Positions 42,237-52,137 of a stretch of DNA of 64,000 nt are shown in pieces (positions within the stretch are counted from its first letter, which is position 1; every line of letters starts with the position of its first letter). The notes below the pieces were generated by a model, which saw only the letters and a program-made list of their open reading frames with translations, was not told the DNA's origin and did no database searches. This stretch comes from Pseudomonas tolaasii NCPPB 2192 (GTDB lineage Bacteria > Pseudomonadota > Gammaproteobacteria > Pseudomonadales > Pseudomonadaceae), in the NCBI RefSeq assembly GCF_002813445.1, contig NZ_PHHD01000001.1, positions 3,782,001 to 3,846,000 on the forward strand. The letters run 5' to 3'. Position numbers and translations under genes: made by a program.

Positions 42237-45200
42237 TCACTCCAGCAACCGCCTGAACCCCTCGATCGGCAAGGGCCTGCTGTGCAAATAACCCTGAAAC
42301 AAATGGCAACCCAGCTTTTGCAGGAATGCCAGTTGTTCCGCGGTCTCCACACCCTCGGCGATGACTTCCAGGTTCAGGCTGCGGGCCATGGCCACAATGG
42401 CGCGGATGATTTCCGCGTCGTTGGGGTCATGGGTGGCATCGCGTACGAAGGACTGGTCGATTTTCAGTGCATCCACCGGCAGGCGCTTGAGGTAGGTCAG
42501 CGACGAGTAGCCGGTACCGAAGTCGTCCATGGCAAAGCTCACGCCCAGGCGTTTCAGGCGGCGCATCTTCACCACCGTGTCGTCGAGGTTCTGAATGACG
42601 ATGCCTTCGGTGATTTCCAGTTTCAGCAGGCTGAAAGGCAACTGATGTCGCTTGAGGCTGCGCTCTACTCGTTCAACAAAGTCGTTCTGGCGAAACTGAC
42701 GCGGGCTGATGTTGACGCACAAGCTGAAGTTCAACGGGTCCACCAGGCCGTCGGCAATCAGCTGTGCAAAGGCACCACAGACCTCGTCGAGAATCCAGGT
42801 GCCGACCTCCAGGATCAGGCCGCTGTCTTCCAGCACCTTGATGAATTCGGTGGGTGACTGCGCGCCCAGCTGCGGATGCTGCCAGCGCACCAGGGCTTCG
42901 GCGCCCACGATCTTGTTGCCACGGGCGTCCACCTGAGGCTGGAAATGCACGCTGAACTCGCCGCGAGACAGGGCCAAACGCAGGTCGGTTTCCATGCGCA
43001 GCCGTTCACTGGCGGTTTTTTGCATGCTGTTGTGAAACATCTGGGTCGTGTTGCGCCCTGAGTCCTTGGCCCTGTAAAGGGCAATGTCGGCGCGCTTGAG
43101 CAAGTCGGCCGGGGTCGAACCGTGGTCGGGGATCAGCGCCACGCCAATGCTCGGCGTGACCTGCAAGCGATGGCCGTCGAGGAACATCGGTTCCGAGAGC
43201 AATTCACGCAGGGTGTCGGCCAGCTCCTGCACCTGCGCACTGACTTCCGTGCGCGTGCCCTCCAGGCCGCTGAGCAACACCACAAACTCATCGCCGCCCA
43301 GGCGCGCCACGGTGTCTTCCATGCGCACGCTGGCCTCCAGGCGCGCGGTGACGATCTTCAGCACGGTGTCGCCCACCGGGTGGCCGAGGGAATCGTTGAT
43401 GTGTTTGAAGTGGTCCAGGTCGAGAAACAGCAGGGCGCCGCGCAAATTGTGGCGTTTGAGCAGGGCGATCTGCTGGCTCAGGCGGTCCATCAGCAATGCG
43501 CGATTGGGCAGGTTGGTCAGCGGGTCGTGGTAAGCAAGATGGCGAATCTGCGCCTGGGCGTTTTTCAACAGGCTCACGTCCCGGGCGGTGAGCAGCAGGC
43601 ACGGCGTTTCGTTCAGGGTGATCGGCTCGACCGACACTTCCACGGCAAGTAGTTCGCCGCGCTTGTTGTGCCAGAGCATTTCCAGGTGATGAATGCGGCC
43701 CTTGATGTGCAGTTCGGCCAGCAGCGCCGCGCGCTGGTTTTCATCGGCCCAGATGCCGATCTGGTACAGCGTCAGGCCGATGGCTTCTTCGGCGCGGTAG
43801 CCGGTGAGGCGGCAGAAACCGTCGTTGACCTCCACATAACGCCCGGTGTCGCGTTCGGTAATGGAAATCGCGTCGGGGCTGGAATGAAAGGCCTTGGCGA
43901 ACTTCTCTTCGCTGGCTTTCAGCGCGGCTTCCGAGCGTTGTTGCTGGGTGATGTCACGCAGCGTGGTGACGATGCAGGACTGGTTGCTGACCTTGATCAA
44001 CCGGCTGGAAATCACACAGGTCAGCATTTGGCCATTTTTGTGATGCGCCACGATGGCCACATTGTTCAGGGACTGCTCGCGAATTACACGCTCGATGCGC
44101 TGCAGGCGCTTGCTTGAGTCATCCCACAGGCCAATCTGCTCGGCGCTTCTGTCGATGACTTCGGCGGCGGTCCAGCCAAAGGTCTGGGTGAAGGCCGGGT
44201 TGATTTCGATAAAGGCACCGCTTTCCAGGTCTGTCACGCAGATTGGGTCGGGGCTGGCCTGGAACAGGCTGGCGAATTTTTCTTCGGACGCGGTCAGGCG
44301 TTGTTCGCGCTCCACCTGGTCGGTGATGTCCAGCAGCGTGCCGGCCATGCGCAAGGGTTTGCCGGCTTCATCGCGATACAGCCGCGCGCGGCTTTCCAGA
44401 AAGCGCGGGCTGCCGTCTTCCATCAGCACGCGATAGGTCAACTGGTAGTTGCCGTCCGGGCCTTCGCGCAGGCTGCGGTAGGCATTGCGCATGCCGTCGC
44501 GCTCTTCATCGGACATGCCCTCGAAAAACGCATCGAAGGGTTCGTGAAAGGGTTCCGGCGGCAAGCCATGCAACTGGGCGGCGCGGGCCGAGCCGTAAAG
44601 CATGCCGCTGGGAATGTGCCAGTCCCAGGTGCCCAGTTGCGCCGAGTCCAGGGCCAGGTCGAGGCGTTCCTGGCTGTCCTTGAGGGCTTGCTCGGCGTTT
44701 TTGCGCTCGGTGGTGTCGAGAAAAGTGCTGATCAGGTACGCCTCACCCTCCAGCTCGACCTTTTGCGCACTGAGGGTGCCATCGTGGATCTGGCCATTGC
44801 TGGCGCAGAATTGCACTTCCATGGTGATCGGTTCGCCCTTGCGCTGGGTGGCCTTGACCAGCAGCGCGCGCTGTTCGGGATGGCGCCAGAGTCCCAGCTC
44901 CAGGGTGGTGCGCCCGATGACATCGGCGACCGGCCAACCGAACAGCATTTCGAAGTACTGGTTGGCTTCACTGATTCGGCCGTCCGATTGGCGGGTCAAC
45001 AGCACCATGTTCGGGCACAGGTGAAACAGCGTGGCGAAACGTTTTTCTGAGTGGCTGAGGGCATTTTCACGGTCGCGCTGGTGGGTGATCTCGCGGATTA
45101 CGCCGATCATTCGCCGTCGCCCATTCTTGTCCGGCGCCAGGCTGCCGTTGATCTCCAGCCAGTGCAGGCTGCCGTCGGGCCATTGGATGCGGTGGTGCAT

Positions 45201-45515
45201 GGCCTGCTCGAAAGGCTCACCCGCCAGCACGGCATGAAAGGCGCGCACCACGCGGGCGCTGTCTTCGGGCGCCAGCAGGTCGAGGTAGTCGAGGTCCTTG
45301 GGCAGTGGTTGGCGTGGGTCAAAGCCGAACAGCGCCTGGGTGCCTCGCGACCAGCTTATTCTTCCCGTGTCGATTTCCCAGCACCACGCCCCCAGCCGGG
45401 CGGCGTTCAGGGCGGCCAGCAACTGCGGGGCGCTGTCCCAGCTTTGCTCCGCCTCTTGAGGGTCGAGGGCGTAGATGCGGGGCAGAGGTGGCACGGAATC
45501 GACGGGGTTGCGCAT
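42237..45515 (-). CDS. Multi-PAS diguanylate cyclase / phosphodiesterase
   Basis: About 1092 residues from ATG at 45515. Roughly five PAS domains with PAC segments occupy residues 30-655 (for example VIREITHQRD, TFLDTTERKNAEQ, GTLLDITDQVERE, TTLRDITQQQRSE, TARDVSLLKNAQ). GGDEF is intact at residues 740-744 and is preceded by an RMED inhibitory site at the usual distance. EAL is intact (residue 873 on) with DDFGTGYSS and EGVET. Both synthesis and breakdown of cyclic di-GMP are therefore possible. No membrane helix is obvious, so sensing is probably cytosolic. Confidence 0.95.
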   Translation of the reverse strand: MRNPVDSVPPLPRIYALDPQEAEQSWDSAPQLLAALNAARLGAWCWEIDTGRISWSRGTQALFGFDPRQPLPKDLDYLDLLAPEDSARVVRAFHAVLAGEPFEQAMHHRIQWPDGSLHWLEINGSLAPDKNGRRRMIGVIREITHQRDRENALSHSEKRFATLFHLCPNMVLLTRQSDGRISEANQYFEMLFGWPVADVIGRTTLELGLWRHPEQRALLVKATQRKGEPITMEVQFCASNGQIHDGTLSAQKVELEGEAYLISTFLDTTERKNAEQALKDSQERLDLALDSAQLGTWDWHIPSGMLYGSARAAQLHGLPPEPFHEPFDAFFEGMSDEERDGMRNAYRSLREGPDGNYQLTYRVLMEDGSPRFLESRARLYRDEAGKPLRMAGTLLDITDQVEREQRLTASEEKFASLFQASPDPICVTDLESGAFIEINPAFTQTFGWTAAEVIDRSAEQIGLWDDSSKRLQRIERVIREQSLNNVAIVAHHKNGQMLTCVISSRLIKVSNQSCIVTTLRDITQQQRSEAALKASEEKFAKAFHSSPDAISITERDTGRYVEVNDGFCRLTGYRAEEAIGLTLYQIGIWADENQRAALLAELHIKGRIHHLEMLWHNKRGELLAVEVSVEPITLNETPCLLLTARDVSLLKNAQAQIRHLAYHDPLTNLPNRALLMDRLSQQIALLKRHNLRGALLFLDLDHFKHINDSLGHPVGDTVLKIVTARLEASVRMEDTVARLGGDEFVVLLSGLEGTRTEVSAQVQELADTLRELLSEPMFLDGHRLQVTPSIGVALIPDHGSTPADLLKRADIALYRAKDSGRNTTQMFHNSMQKTASERLRMETDLRLALSRGEFSVHFQPQVDARGNKIVGAEALVRWQHPQLGAQSPTEFIKVLEDSGLILEVGTWILDEVCGAFAQLIADGLVDPLNFSLCVNISPRQFRQNDFVERVERSLKRHQLPFSLLKLEITEGIVIQNLDDTVVKMRRLKRLGVSFAMDDFGTGYSSLTYLKRLPVDALKIDQSFVRDATHDPNDAEIIRAIVAMARSLNLEVIAEGVETAEQLAFLQKLGCHLFQGYLHSRPLPIEGFRRLLE

Positions 45516-45580
45516 TATCAAAGGGCCTTGGCTCGATGGGCATTCGGCGCGGCTTTTTCAGGCCTTGAGGCCGCACAGCT

Positions 45581-46471
45581 TCATGCCGGTATCCCTGGCA
45601 GATCGACTTGTGCATCCAACAGGCTCATGAAAGCCCGCGCAGCGTTCGACAGCGTCCTTTCGGTGTGCACGATATAGCCTAGCTGGCGACTGAGTTGTAC
45701 GCCCGGCAAAGCGATGCTTGCCACCTGATCATCCAGCATGGTGCGCGGCAGCACGCTCCAGGCCAGGCCGATGGACACCATCATCTTGATGGTTTCCAGG
45801 TAGTTGGTGCTCATCGCGATGTTCGGCGTGAGGCCCTGGGCCTCGAACAGCCGCTGCACAATGTGGTGGGTAAAGGTATTGCCGCCGGGAAACACCGCCG
45901 GGTGGCCGGCGATATCCGCCAGGTTGACCGTGCCGTTGCCGGTGAGGCTGTGTTCCGGCGCCACCACGAAATCCAGCGGGTCGTCCCACACCGGGGTAGC
46001 GCGTACCAGGTGATGAGGGTCGGGTGCCAGGGTGATCACCGCCACTTCGGCGCGGCCATGGAGGATTTCTTCGTAGGCCACTTCCGAATCGAGGAACTGA
46101 ATATCCAGCGCCACGTTGGGGTATTCGCGAATAAACGCGCGCAGCACCGGCGGCAGGCGGTGCAGGCCAATGTGATGGCTGGTGGCCAGAGTCAAACGGC
46201 CGCTGACTTCGCCGGTCAGGTTGGTCAGGGCGCGGCGCGTATCGTCGAGCACGTTGAGAATCTGATAGGCGCGCGGCAGCAAGGCGCGCCCGGCCTCGGT
46301 CAAACCGACTTCGCGGCCCAGGCGGTCGAACAAGCGCACCTTTAATTGCTGCTCCAGCCCGGCAATGCGTTTGCTGATGGCGGGCTGGGTCAAGTGCAGG
46401 CGTTCACCGGCGCCGGAGAAGCTGCCGGTCTCGGCGATGGCAATAAAGGCATTGAGGTTGGCCAGGTCCAT
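45581..46471 (-). CDS. LysR-family regulator divergent from leuC
   Basis: About 296 residues starting MDLANLNAFIAIAETGSFSGAGERLHLTQPAISKRIAGLEQQLKVRLFDR, a standard LysR helix-turn-helix. The longer frame to 46501 adds an unlikely tail. The effector domain is complete. Divergent placement beside leuC-leuD suggests control of leucine biosynthesis, as in other pseudomonads, but the effector is unknown. The 147-base gap to leuC is AT-rich and probably holds both promoters. Confidence 0.9.
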   Translation of the reverse strand: MDLANLNAFIAIAETGSFSGAGERLHLTQPAISKRIAGLEQQLKVRLFDRLGREVGLTEAGRALLPRAYQILNVLDDTRRALTNLTGEVSGRLTLATSHHIGLHRLPPVLRAFIREYPNVALDIQFLDSEVAYEEILHGRAEVAVITLAPDPHHLVRATPVWDDPLDFVVAPEHSLTGNGTVNLADIAGHPAVFPGGNTFTHHIVQRLFEAQGLTPNIAMSTNYLETIKMMVSIGLAWSVLPRTMLDDQVASIALPGVQLSRQLGYIVHTERTLSNAARAFMSLLDAQVDLPGIPA

Positions 46472-46618
46472 TGAGCTATTCCAGTTGGTAATCCAAAGCA
46501 TAAAAAATATGAATTTGAGTTATTTAATGTAGCGCCATACCATCAGCCTCACAAGCCAAAGGGTTATTGAATGTCTCAAGACCCGGGGCATAGAAAGACC
46601 GATGATGAGGACCGACTG

Positions 46619-48037
46619 ATGGCTGGCAAAACGCTTTACGACAAGCTTTGGGATTCCCATGAAGTGAAACGGCGCGACGATGGCTCGTCGCTGATCTATA
46701 TCGACCGTCACATCATCCACGAAGTGACCTCGCCCCAAGCGTTCGAAGGCCTGCGACTGGCCGGGCGCAAGCCCTGGCGCGTCGATTCCATCATCGCCAC
46801 CCCGGACCACAACGTGCCGACCACCCCCGAGCGCAAGGGCGGTATCGACGCCATCGCCGACCAGGTGTCGCGTTTGCAGGTGCAAACCCTCGACGACTAC
46901 TGCGACGAATATGGCATCACCGAATTCAAGATGAATGACGTGCGTCAAGGCATCGTGCATGTGATCGGCCCGGAGCAGGGCGCCACCTTGCCGGGCATGA
47001 CCGTGGTCTGCGGCGACTCCCACACCTCGACCCACGGCGCATTTGGTGCTTTGGCCCACGGCATCGGCACCTCCGAGGTGGAACATGTGTTCGCTACCCA
47101 GTGCCTGGTCGCCAAAAAGATGAAGAACATGTTGGTCAAGGTCGAGGGCACCTTGCCGTTCGGCGTGACCGCCAAGGACATCGTGCTCGCCGTGATCGGC
47201 AAGATCGGCACCGCCGGCGGTAACGGCCATGCCATCGAATTTGCCGGCAGCGCGATTCGCGACCTGTCCATCGAAGGCCGCATGACCATCTGCAACATGT
47301 CCATCGAAGCCGGTGCGCGTGTAGGCATGGTGGCGGCGGACGAAAAGACCGTCGAGTACGTAAAGGGCCGTCCTTTCGCACCGGCTGGCGCCGATTGGGA
47401 TGCCGCCGTAGAAGCCTGGAAAGACCTGGTGTCCGACGCCGATGCAGTGTTCGACACCGTGGTTGAACTCGACGCCGCTCAGATCAAGCCGCAAGTCAGC
47501 TGGGGCACCTCGCCGGAAATGGTGTTGGCCGTCGACCAGAACGTGCCGGACCCGGCCAAAGAGGCCGACCTGGTCAAGCGCGGCTCCATCGAGCGCGCGT
47601 TGAAGTACATGGGCCTGAAGGCCAATCAGGCGATCACCGATATCCAGCTGGACCGCGTGTTCATCGGTTCCTGCACCAACTCGCGGATCGAAGACCTGCG
47701 CGCTGCGGCGGTGATCGCCAAGGGCCGTAAAGTGGCGTCGACCATCAAGCAGGCCATCGTCGTGCCGGGCTCGGGCCTGGTCAAGGCGCAGGCGGAAGCG
47801 GAAGGGTTGGACAAAATCTTCCTCGAAGCCGGTTTTGAATGGCGCGAGCCGGGCTGCTCGATGTGCCTGGCGATGAACCCGGACCGCCTGGAGTCGGGCG
47901 AGCATTGCGCGTCCACTTCCAACCGTAACTTCGAAGGGCGCCAGGGCGCCGGCGGGCGCACCCACCTGGTCAGCCCGGCCATGGCCGCTGCCGCTGCCGT
48001 CAACGGTCGTTTCATCGACGTTCGCGAATTGATCTGA
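46619..48037 (+). CDS. leuC: 3-isopropylmalate dehydratase, large subunit
   Basis: The usual 472 residues start from ATG 46619 (MAGKTLYDKLWD). An in-frame ATG at 46571 would add 16 residues without a good ribosome-binding site. The [4Fe-4S] ligands are in GSCTNSR and in CSMCLAMNPD. With LeuD it isomerises 2- to 3-isopropylmalate in leucine synthesis. leuD follows after ten bases. Confidence 0.98.
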   Translation: MAGKTLYDKLWDSHEVKRRDDGSSLIYIDRHIIHEVTSPQAFEGLRLAGRKPWRVDSIIATPDHNVPTTPERKGGIDAIADQVSRLQVQTLDDYCDEYGITEFKMNDVRQGIVHVIGPEQGATLPGMTVVCGDSHTSTHGAFGALAHGIGTSEVEHVFATQCLVAKKMKNMLVKVEGTLPFGVTAKDIVLAVIGKIGTAGGNGHAIEFAGSAIRDLSIEGRMTICNMSIEAGARVGMVAADEKTVEYVKGRPFAPAGADWDAAVEAWKDLVSDADAVFDTVVELDAAQIKPQVSWGTSPEMVLAVDQNVPDPAKEADLVKRGSIERALKYMGLKANQAITDIQLDRVFIGSCTNSRIEDLRAAAVIAKGRKVASTIKQAIVVPGSGLVKAQAEAEGLDKIFLEAGFEWREPGCSMCLAMNPDRLESGEHCASTSNRNFEGRQGAGGRTHLVSPAMAAAAAVNGRFIDVRELI

Positions 48038-48047
48038 GGAATACCCG

Positions 48048-48692
48048 ATGCGTGCCTTTACCCAACATACCGGCCTTGTCGCCCCGCTGGACCGTGCCAA
48101 CGTCGACACTGACCAGATCATCCCCAAGCAGTTCTTGAAGTCGATCAAACGCACCGGTTTCGGCCCCAACCTGTTCGACGAGTGGCGTTACCTGGACGTG
48201 GGCTATGCCTACCAGGACAACTCCAAGCGCCCGCTGAACAAGGACTTCGTGCTCAACGCCGACCGTTACCAGGGCGCCAGCGTGCTGCTGGCCCGCGAGA
48301 ACTTCGGTTGCGGTTCCAGCCGTGAACACGCGCCGTGGGCCCTGGAAGAATATGGCTTTCGCAGCATCATTGCGCCGAGCTACGCCGACATCTTCTTCAA
48401 CAACAGTTTCAAGAACGGCTTGCTGCCGATCATCTTGACCGACGAAGAAGTCGACGAGTTGTTCAAACAGGTGGAAGCCGAAGAGGGCTACCACCTGACC
48501 GTCGATCTTGCCGCGCAAACCGTGACCCGTCCGGATGGCAAGGTGTATCACTTTGAGGTGGACGCGTTCCGCAAGCATTGCCTGATCAACGGCCTGGACG
48601 ACATCGGCCTGACCTTGCAGGACGGCGATGCGATTGCCGCGTTTGAAGCCAAACACCGGGCCAGCCAGCCCTGGTTGTTTCGTGATGCCTGA
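48048..48692 (+). CDS. leuD: 3-isopropylmalate dehydratase, small subunit
   Basis: This 214-residue protein has the swivel-domain motif FGCGSSREHAPWAL and an N-terminus (MRAFTQHTGLVAPLDRANVDTDQIIPKQFL) typical of LeuD. It pairs with LeuC encoded just upstream. A mixed REP pair follows before the methyltransferase gene. Confidence 0.98.
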   Translation: MRAFTQHTGLVAPLDRANVDTDQIIPKQFLKSIKRTGFGPNLFDEWRYLDVGYAYQDNSKRPLNKDFVLNADRYQGASVLLARENFGCGSSREHAPWALEEYGFRSIIAPSYADIFFNNSFKNGLLPIILTDEEVDELFKQVEAEEGYHLTVDLAAQTVTRPDGKVYHFEVDAFRKHCLINGLDDIGLTLQDGDAIAAFEAKHRASQPWLFRDA

Positions 48693-48715
48693 TTGGCGGT
48701 AGGCCGTGCGGGCCC

Positions 48716-48790
48716 CATCGCGGGCAAGCCCCGCTCCCACATTTTGATCTGTCAATACAGTCAACTGTGGGAGCTGGCTTGCCTGCGATA
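48716..48790. repeat. REP pair with unlike halves
   Basis: A reverse half CGCGGGCAAGCCCCGCTCCCAC is paired with a forward half GTGGGAGCTGGCTTGCCTGCGATAG inside the leuD-leuB interval, the same mixed arrangement as at 33971. Confidence 0.8.
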
Positions 48791-48829
48791 GCGCCAGTAC
48801 CAACACCCCGAAACCCAAGGAAAACCACC

Positions 48830-49594
48830 ATGACCAGCACCGCCCACACCCAAGTCGTGCAAAAACAATTCGGCGAGCAAGCCTCCGCTTACCTGAGCAG
48901 TGCCGTGCACGCCCAGGGCACCGAATTCGCGCTGCTGCAGGCCGAACTGGCCGGGCAGAGTGGTGCGCGACTGCTGGATTTGGGCTGTGGCGCCGGTCAT
49001 GTGAGTTTCAATGTGGCGCCGCTGGTGAAAGACGTGGTGGCCTACGACCTGTCCCAACAAATGCTCGACGTGGTTGCAGCCGCTGCAAAAGACCGTGGCC
49101 TGCGCAACATTCGCACCGTGCACGGCGCCGCCGAACGCTTGCCGTTCGTCGACGGTGAGTTCGACTTCGTCTTCAGCCGCTACTCCGCTCATCACTGGAG
49201 CGACCTCGGCGCGGCCCTGCGTGAAGTACGGCGGGTGCTCAAACCGGGCGGCATAGCGGCGTTTGTCGACGTCTTGTCACCGGGCAGCCCGCTGTTGGAC
49301 ACTTACCTGCAAACCGTCGAAGTGCTGCGTGACACCAGCCACGTGCGCGATTATTCCGCCGCCGAATGGATGCAGCAGCTCAGCGAGTCCGGCTTGCATG
49401 TGCGCAACAGCAGTCGTCAGCGCCTGCGTCTGGAATACACCTCGTGGGTCGAGCGCATGCGCACGCCGCAGGTGCTGCGTGCGGCAATCCTTGAGCTGCA
49501 ACAGGCGATGGGCCAGGAAGTGCGCGATTACTACGAAATACAGGCCGACGGCACTTTCAGCACCGACGTGCTGGTGGTCTTCGCCGAACGCTGA
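48830..49594 (+). CDS. Class I SAM-dependent methyltransferase (UbiE-like)
   Basis: About 254 residues from ATG 48830 (AAGGAAAA upstream). SAM motif I is LLDLGCGAGHVSF, motif II is DLSQQMLDVV, and the post-I segment LPFVDGEFDFVFSRYSAHHW is typical of the UbiE/Coq5 and small-molecule methyltransferase group. Its substrate is unknown. It sits between leuD and leuB, a placement I believe is common in Pseudomonas, but no link to leucine is known. Confidence 0.9.
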   Translation: MTSTAHTQVVQKQFGEQASAYLSSAVHAQGTEFALLQAELAGQSGARLLDLGCGAGHVSFNVAPLVKDVVAYDLSQQMLDVVAAAAKDRGLRNIRTVHGAAERLPFVDGEFDFVFSRYSAHHWSDLGAALREVRRVLKPGGIAAFVDVLSPGSPLLDTYLQTVEVLRDTSHVRDYSAAEWMQQLSESGLHVRNSSRQRLRLEYTSWVERMRTPQVLRAAILELQQAMGQEVRDYYEIQADGTFSTDVLVVFAER

Positions 49595-49647
49595 TTGATT
49601 TTTCCCGACCTGCCCGCGGGCGGGTCGCTTGATGAAATGAGGAACGC

Positions 49648-50730
<1,083 letters not shown>

Positions 50731-50794
50731 TCTCTCGGGCCCCCTTGCAGAAGTTTGCTGCAGGCGGCCCACTTTTTAACAAGGTGTAGTTGCG

Positions 50795-51907
50795 ATGAAA
50801 CGTGTAGGTCTGATCGGTTGGCGCGGTATGGTCGGTTCCGTGCTCATGCAGCGGATGCTGGAAGAGCAGGATTTCGATCTTATTGAGCCGGTGTTTTTCA
50901 CCACTTCGAACGTAGGTGGCCAAGGGCCGTCCGTGGGCAAGGACATTGCCCCGCTCAAGGACGCCTACAGCATTGAAGAGCTGAAAACCCTCGACGTGAT
51001 TTTGACCTGCCAGGGTGGCGACTACACCAGCGAAGTCTTCCCCAAGCTGCGCGAAGCCGGCTGGCAGGGTTACTGGATCGACGCGGCTTCCAGCCTGCGC
51101 ATGCAGGACGACGCTGTGATCATCCTCGATCCGGTGAACCGCAAGGTCATCGACCAGCAGCTGGATTCGGGCACCAAGAACTACGTCGGTGGCAACTGCA
51201 CCGTCAGCCTGATGCTGATGGGCCTGGGTGGTCTGTTCGAAGCCGGCCTGGTCGAGTGGATGAGCGCCATGACGTATCAGGCGGCCTCTGGTGCCGGCGC
51301 GCAGAACATGCGTGAACTGATCAAGCAGATGGGCGCGACCCACGCAGCCGTTGCCGATCAACTGGCTGACCCGGCCAGCGCAATCCTCGACATCGACCGC
51401 CGTGTGGCCGAAGCCATGCGCAGCGATGCCTACCCGACCGAGAACTTCGGCGTGCCATTAGCCGGCAGCCTGATCCCGTGGATCGACAAGGAACTGCCGA
51501 ACGGCCAGAGCCGGGAAGAGTGGAAGGCCCAGGCCGAAACCAACAAGATCCTCGGCCGCTTCAAGAATCCGATCCCGGTGGACGGCATCTGTGTGCGTAT
51601 CGGCGCAATGCGCTGCCACAGCCAGGCGCTGACCATCAAGCTGAACAAGGACGTGCCGATCGCCGATATCGAAGGGCTGATCAGCCAGCACAACCCTTGG
51701 GTCAAGCTGGTGCCGAACAACCGCGACATCAGCATGCAGGAGCTGAGCCCGACCAAGGTCACCGGCACCCTGAATGTACCCGTCGGCCGTCTGCGCAAGC
51801 TGAACATGGGCAGCCAGTTCCTCGGCGCGTTCACCGTCGGCGACCAACTGCTGTGGGGCGCGGCCGAGCCGCTGCGTCGCATGCTGCGGATTTTGCTGGA
51901 GCGTTGA
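50795..51907 (+). CDS. asd: Aspartate-semialdehyde dehydrogenase
   Basis: This 370-residue enzyme begins MKRVGLIGWRGMVGSVLMQRM. The catalytic Cys lies in GGNCTVSLMLMGLGGLFE and the NADP loop in GWRGMVG. It makes aspartate semialdehyde for lysine, threonine and methionine synthesis. A strong terminator follows, and a second family member lies downstream. Confidence 0.98.
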   Translation: MKRVGLIGWRGMVGSVLMQRMLEEQDFDLIEPVFFTTSNVGGQGPSVGKDIAPLKDAYSIEELKTLDVILTCQGGDYTSEVFPKLREAGWQGYWIDAASSLRMQDDAVIILDPVNRKVIDQQLDSGTKNYVGGNCTVSLMLMGLGGLFEAGLVEWMSAMTYQAASGAGAQNMRELIKQMGATHAAVADQLADPASAILDIDRRVAEAMRSDAYPTENFGVPLAGSLIPWIDKELPNGQSREEWKAQAETNKILGRFKNPIPVDGICVRIGAMRCHSQALTIKLNKDVPIADIEGLISQHNPWVKLVPNNRDISMQELSPTKVTGTLNVPVGRLRKLNMGSQFLGAFTVGDQLLWGAAEPLRRMLRILLER

Positions 51908-51924
51908 TCGCTCAGGGCGGTACG

Positions 51925-51959
51925 AAAAACCCGCGACTGGTGACAGGCGCGGGTTTTTT
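51925..51959 (+). terminator. Rho-independent terminator of asd
   Basis: Arms CCCGCG and CGCGGG are flanked by A5 upstream and T6 downstream, 18 bases after the asd stop. The A/T flanks make it bidirectional. Confidence 0.92.
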
Positions 51960-51975
51960 ATTGCCTTTCAGGCCT

Positions 51976-52049
51976 CATCGCAGGCAAGCCAGCTCCCACA
52001 TTTGAGTGGGTTCACAATCCAAAGTGTGGGAGCTGGCTTGCCTGCGATA
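51976..52049. repeat. REP pair
   Basis: A reverse copy (CGCAGGCAAGCCAGCTCCCAC) and a forward copy (GTGGGAGCTGGCTTGCCTGCGATA) lie between asd and its paralog. Confidence 0.88.
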
Positions 52050-52137
52050 AGGCCATCAGCCCCACCACAAAAACTGGCCCAATTGCCCCGCCACCCGGTA
52101 AAGTGCCGCTCCCCCCGTAATACCCGAGGCAGCCTCC

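Noticed and set aside
46571..46618. Sixteen-residue N-terminal extension of leuC from ATG 46571
   Set aside because: The start at 46619 gives the usual 472-residue protein and has a GAGG site; the upstream ATG lacks one.
46520..48169. 549-residue frame antisense to leuC
   Set aside because: leuC is certain, and the antisense product shows only shadow-type composition.
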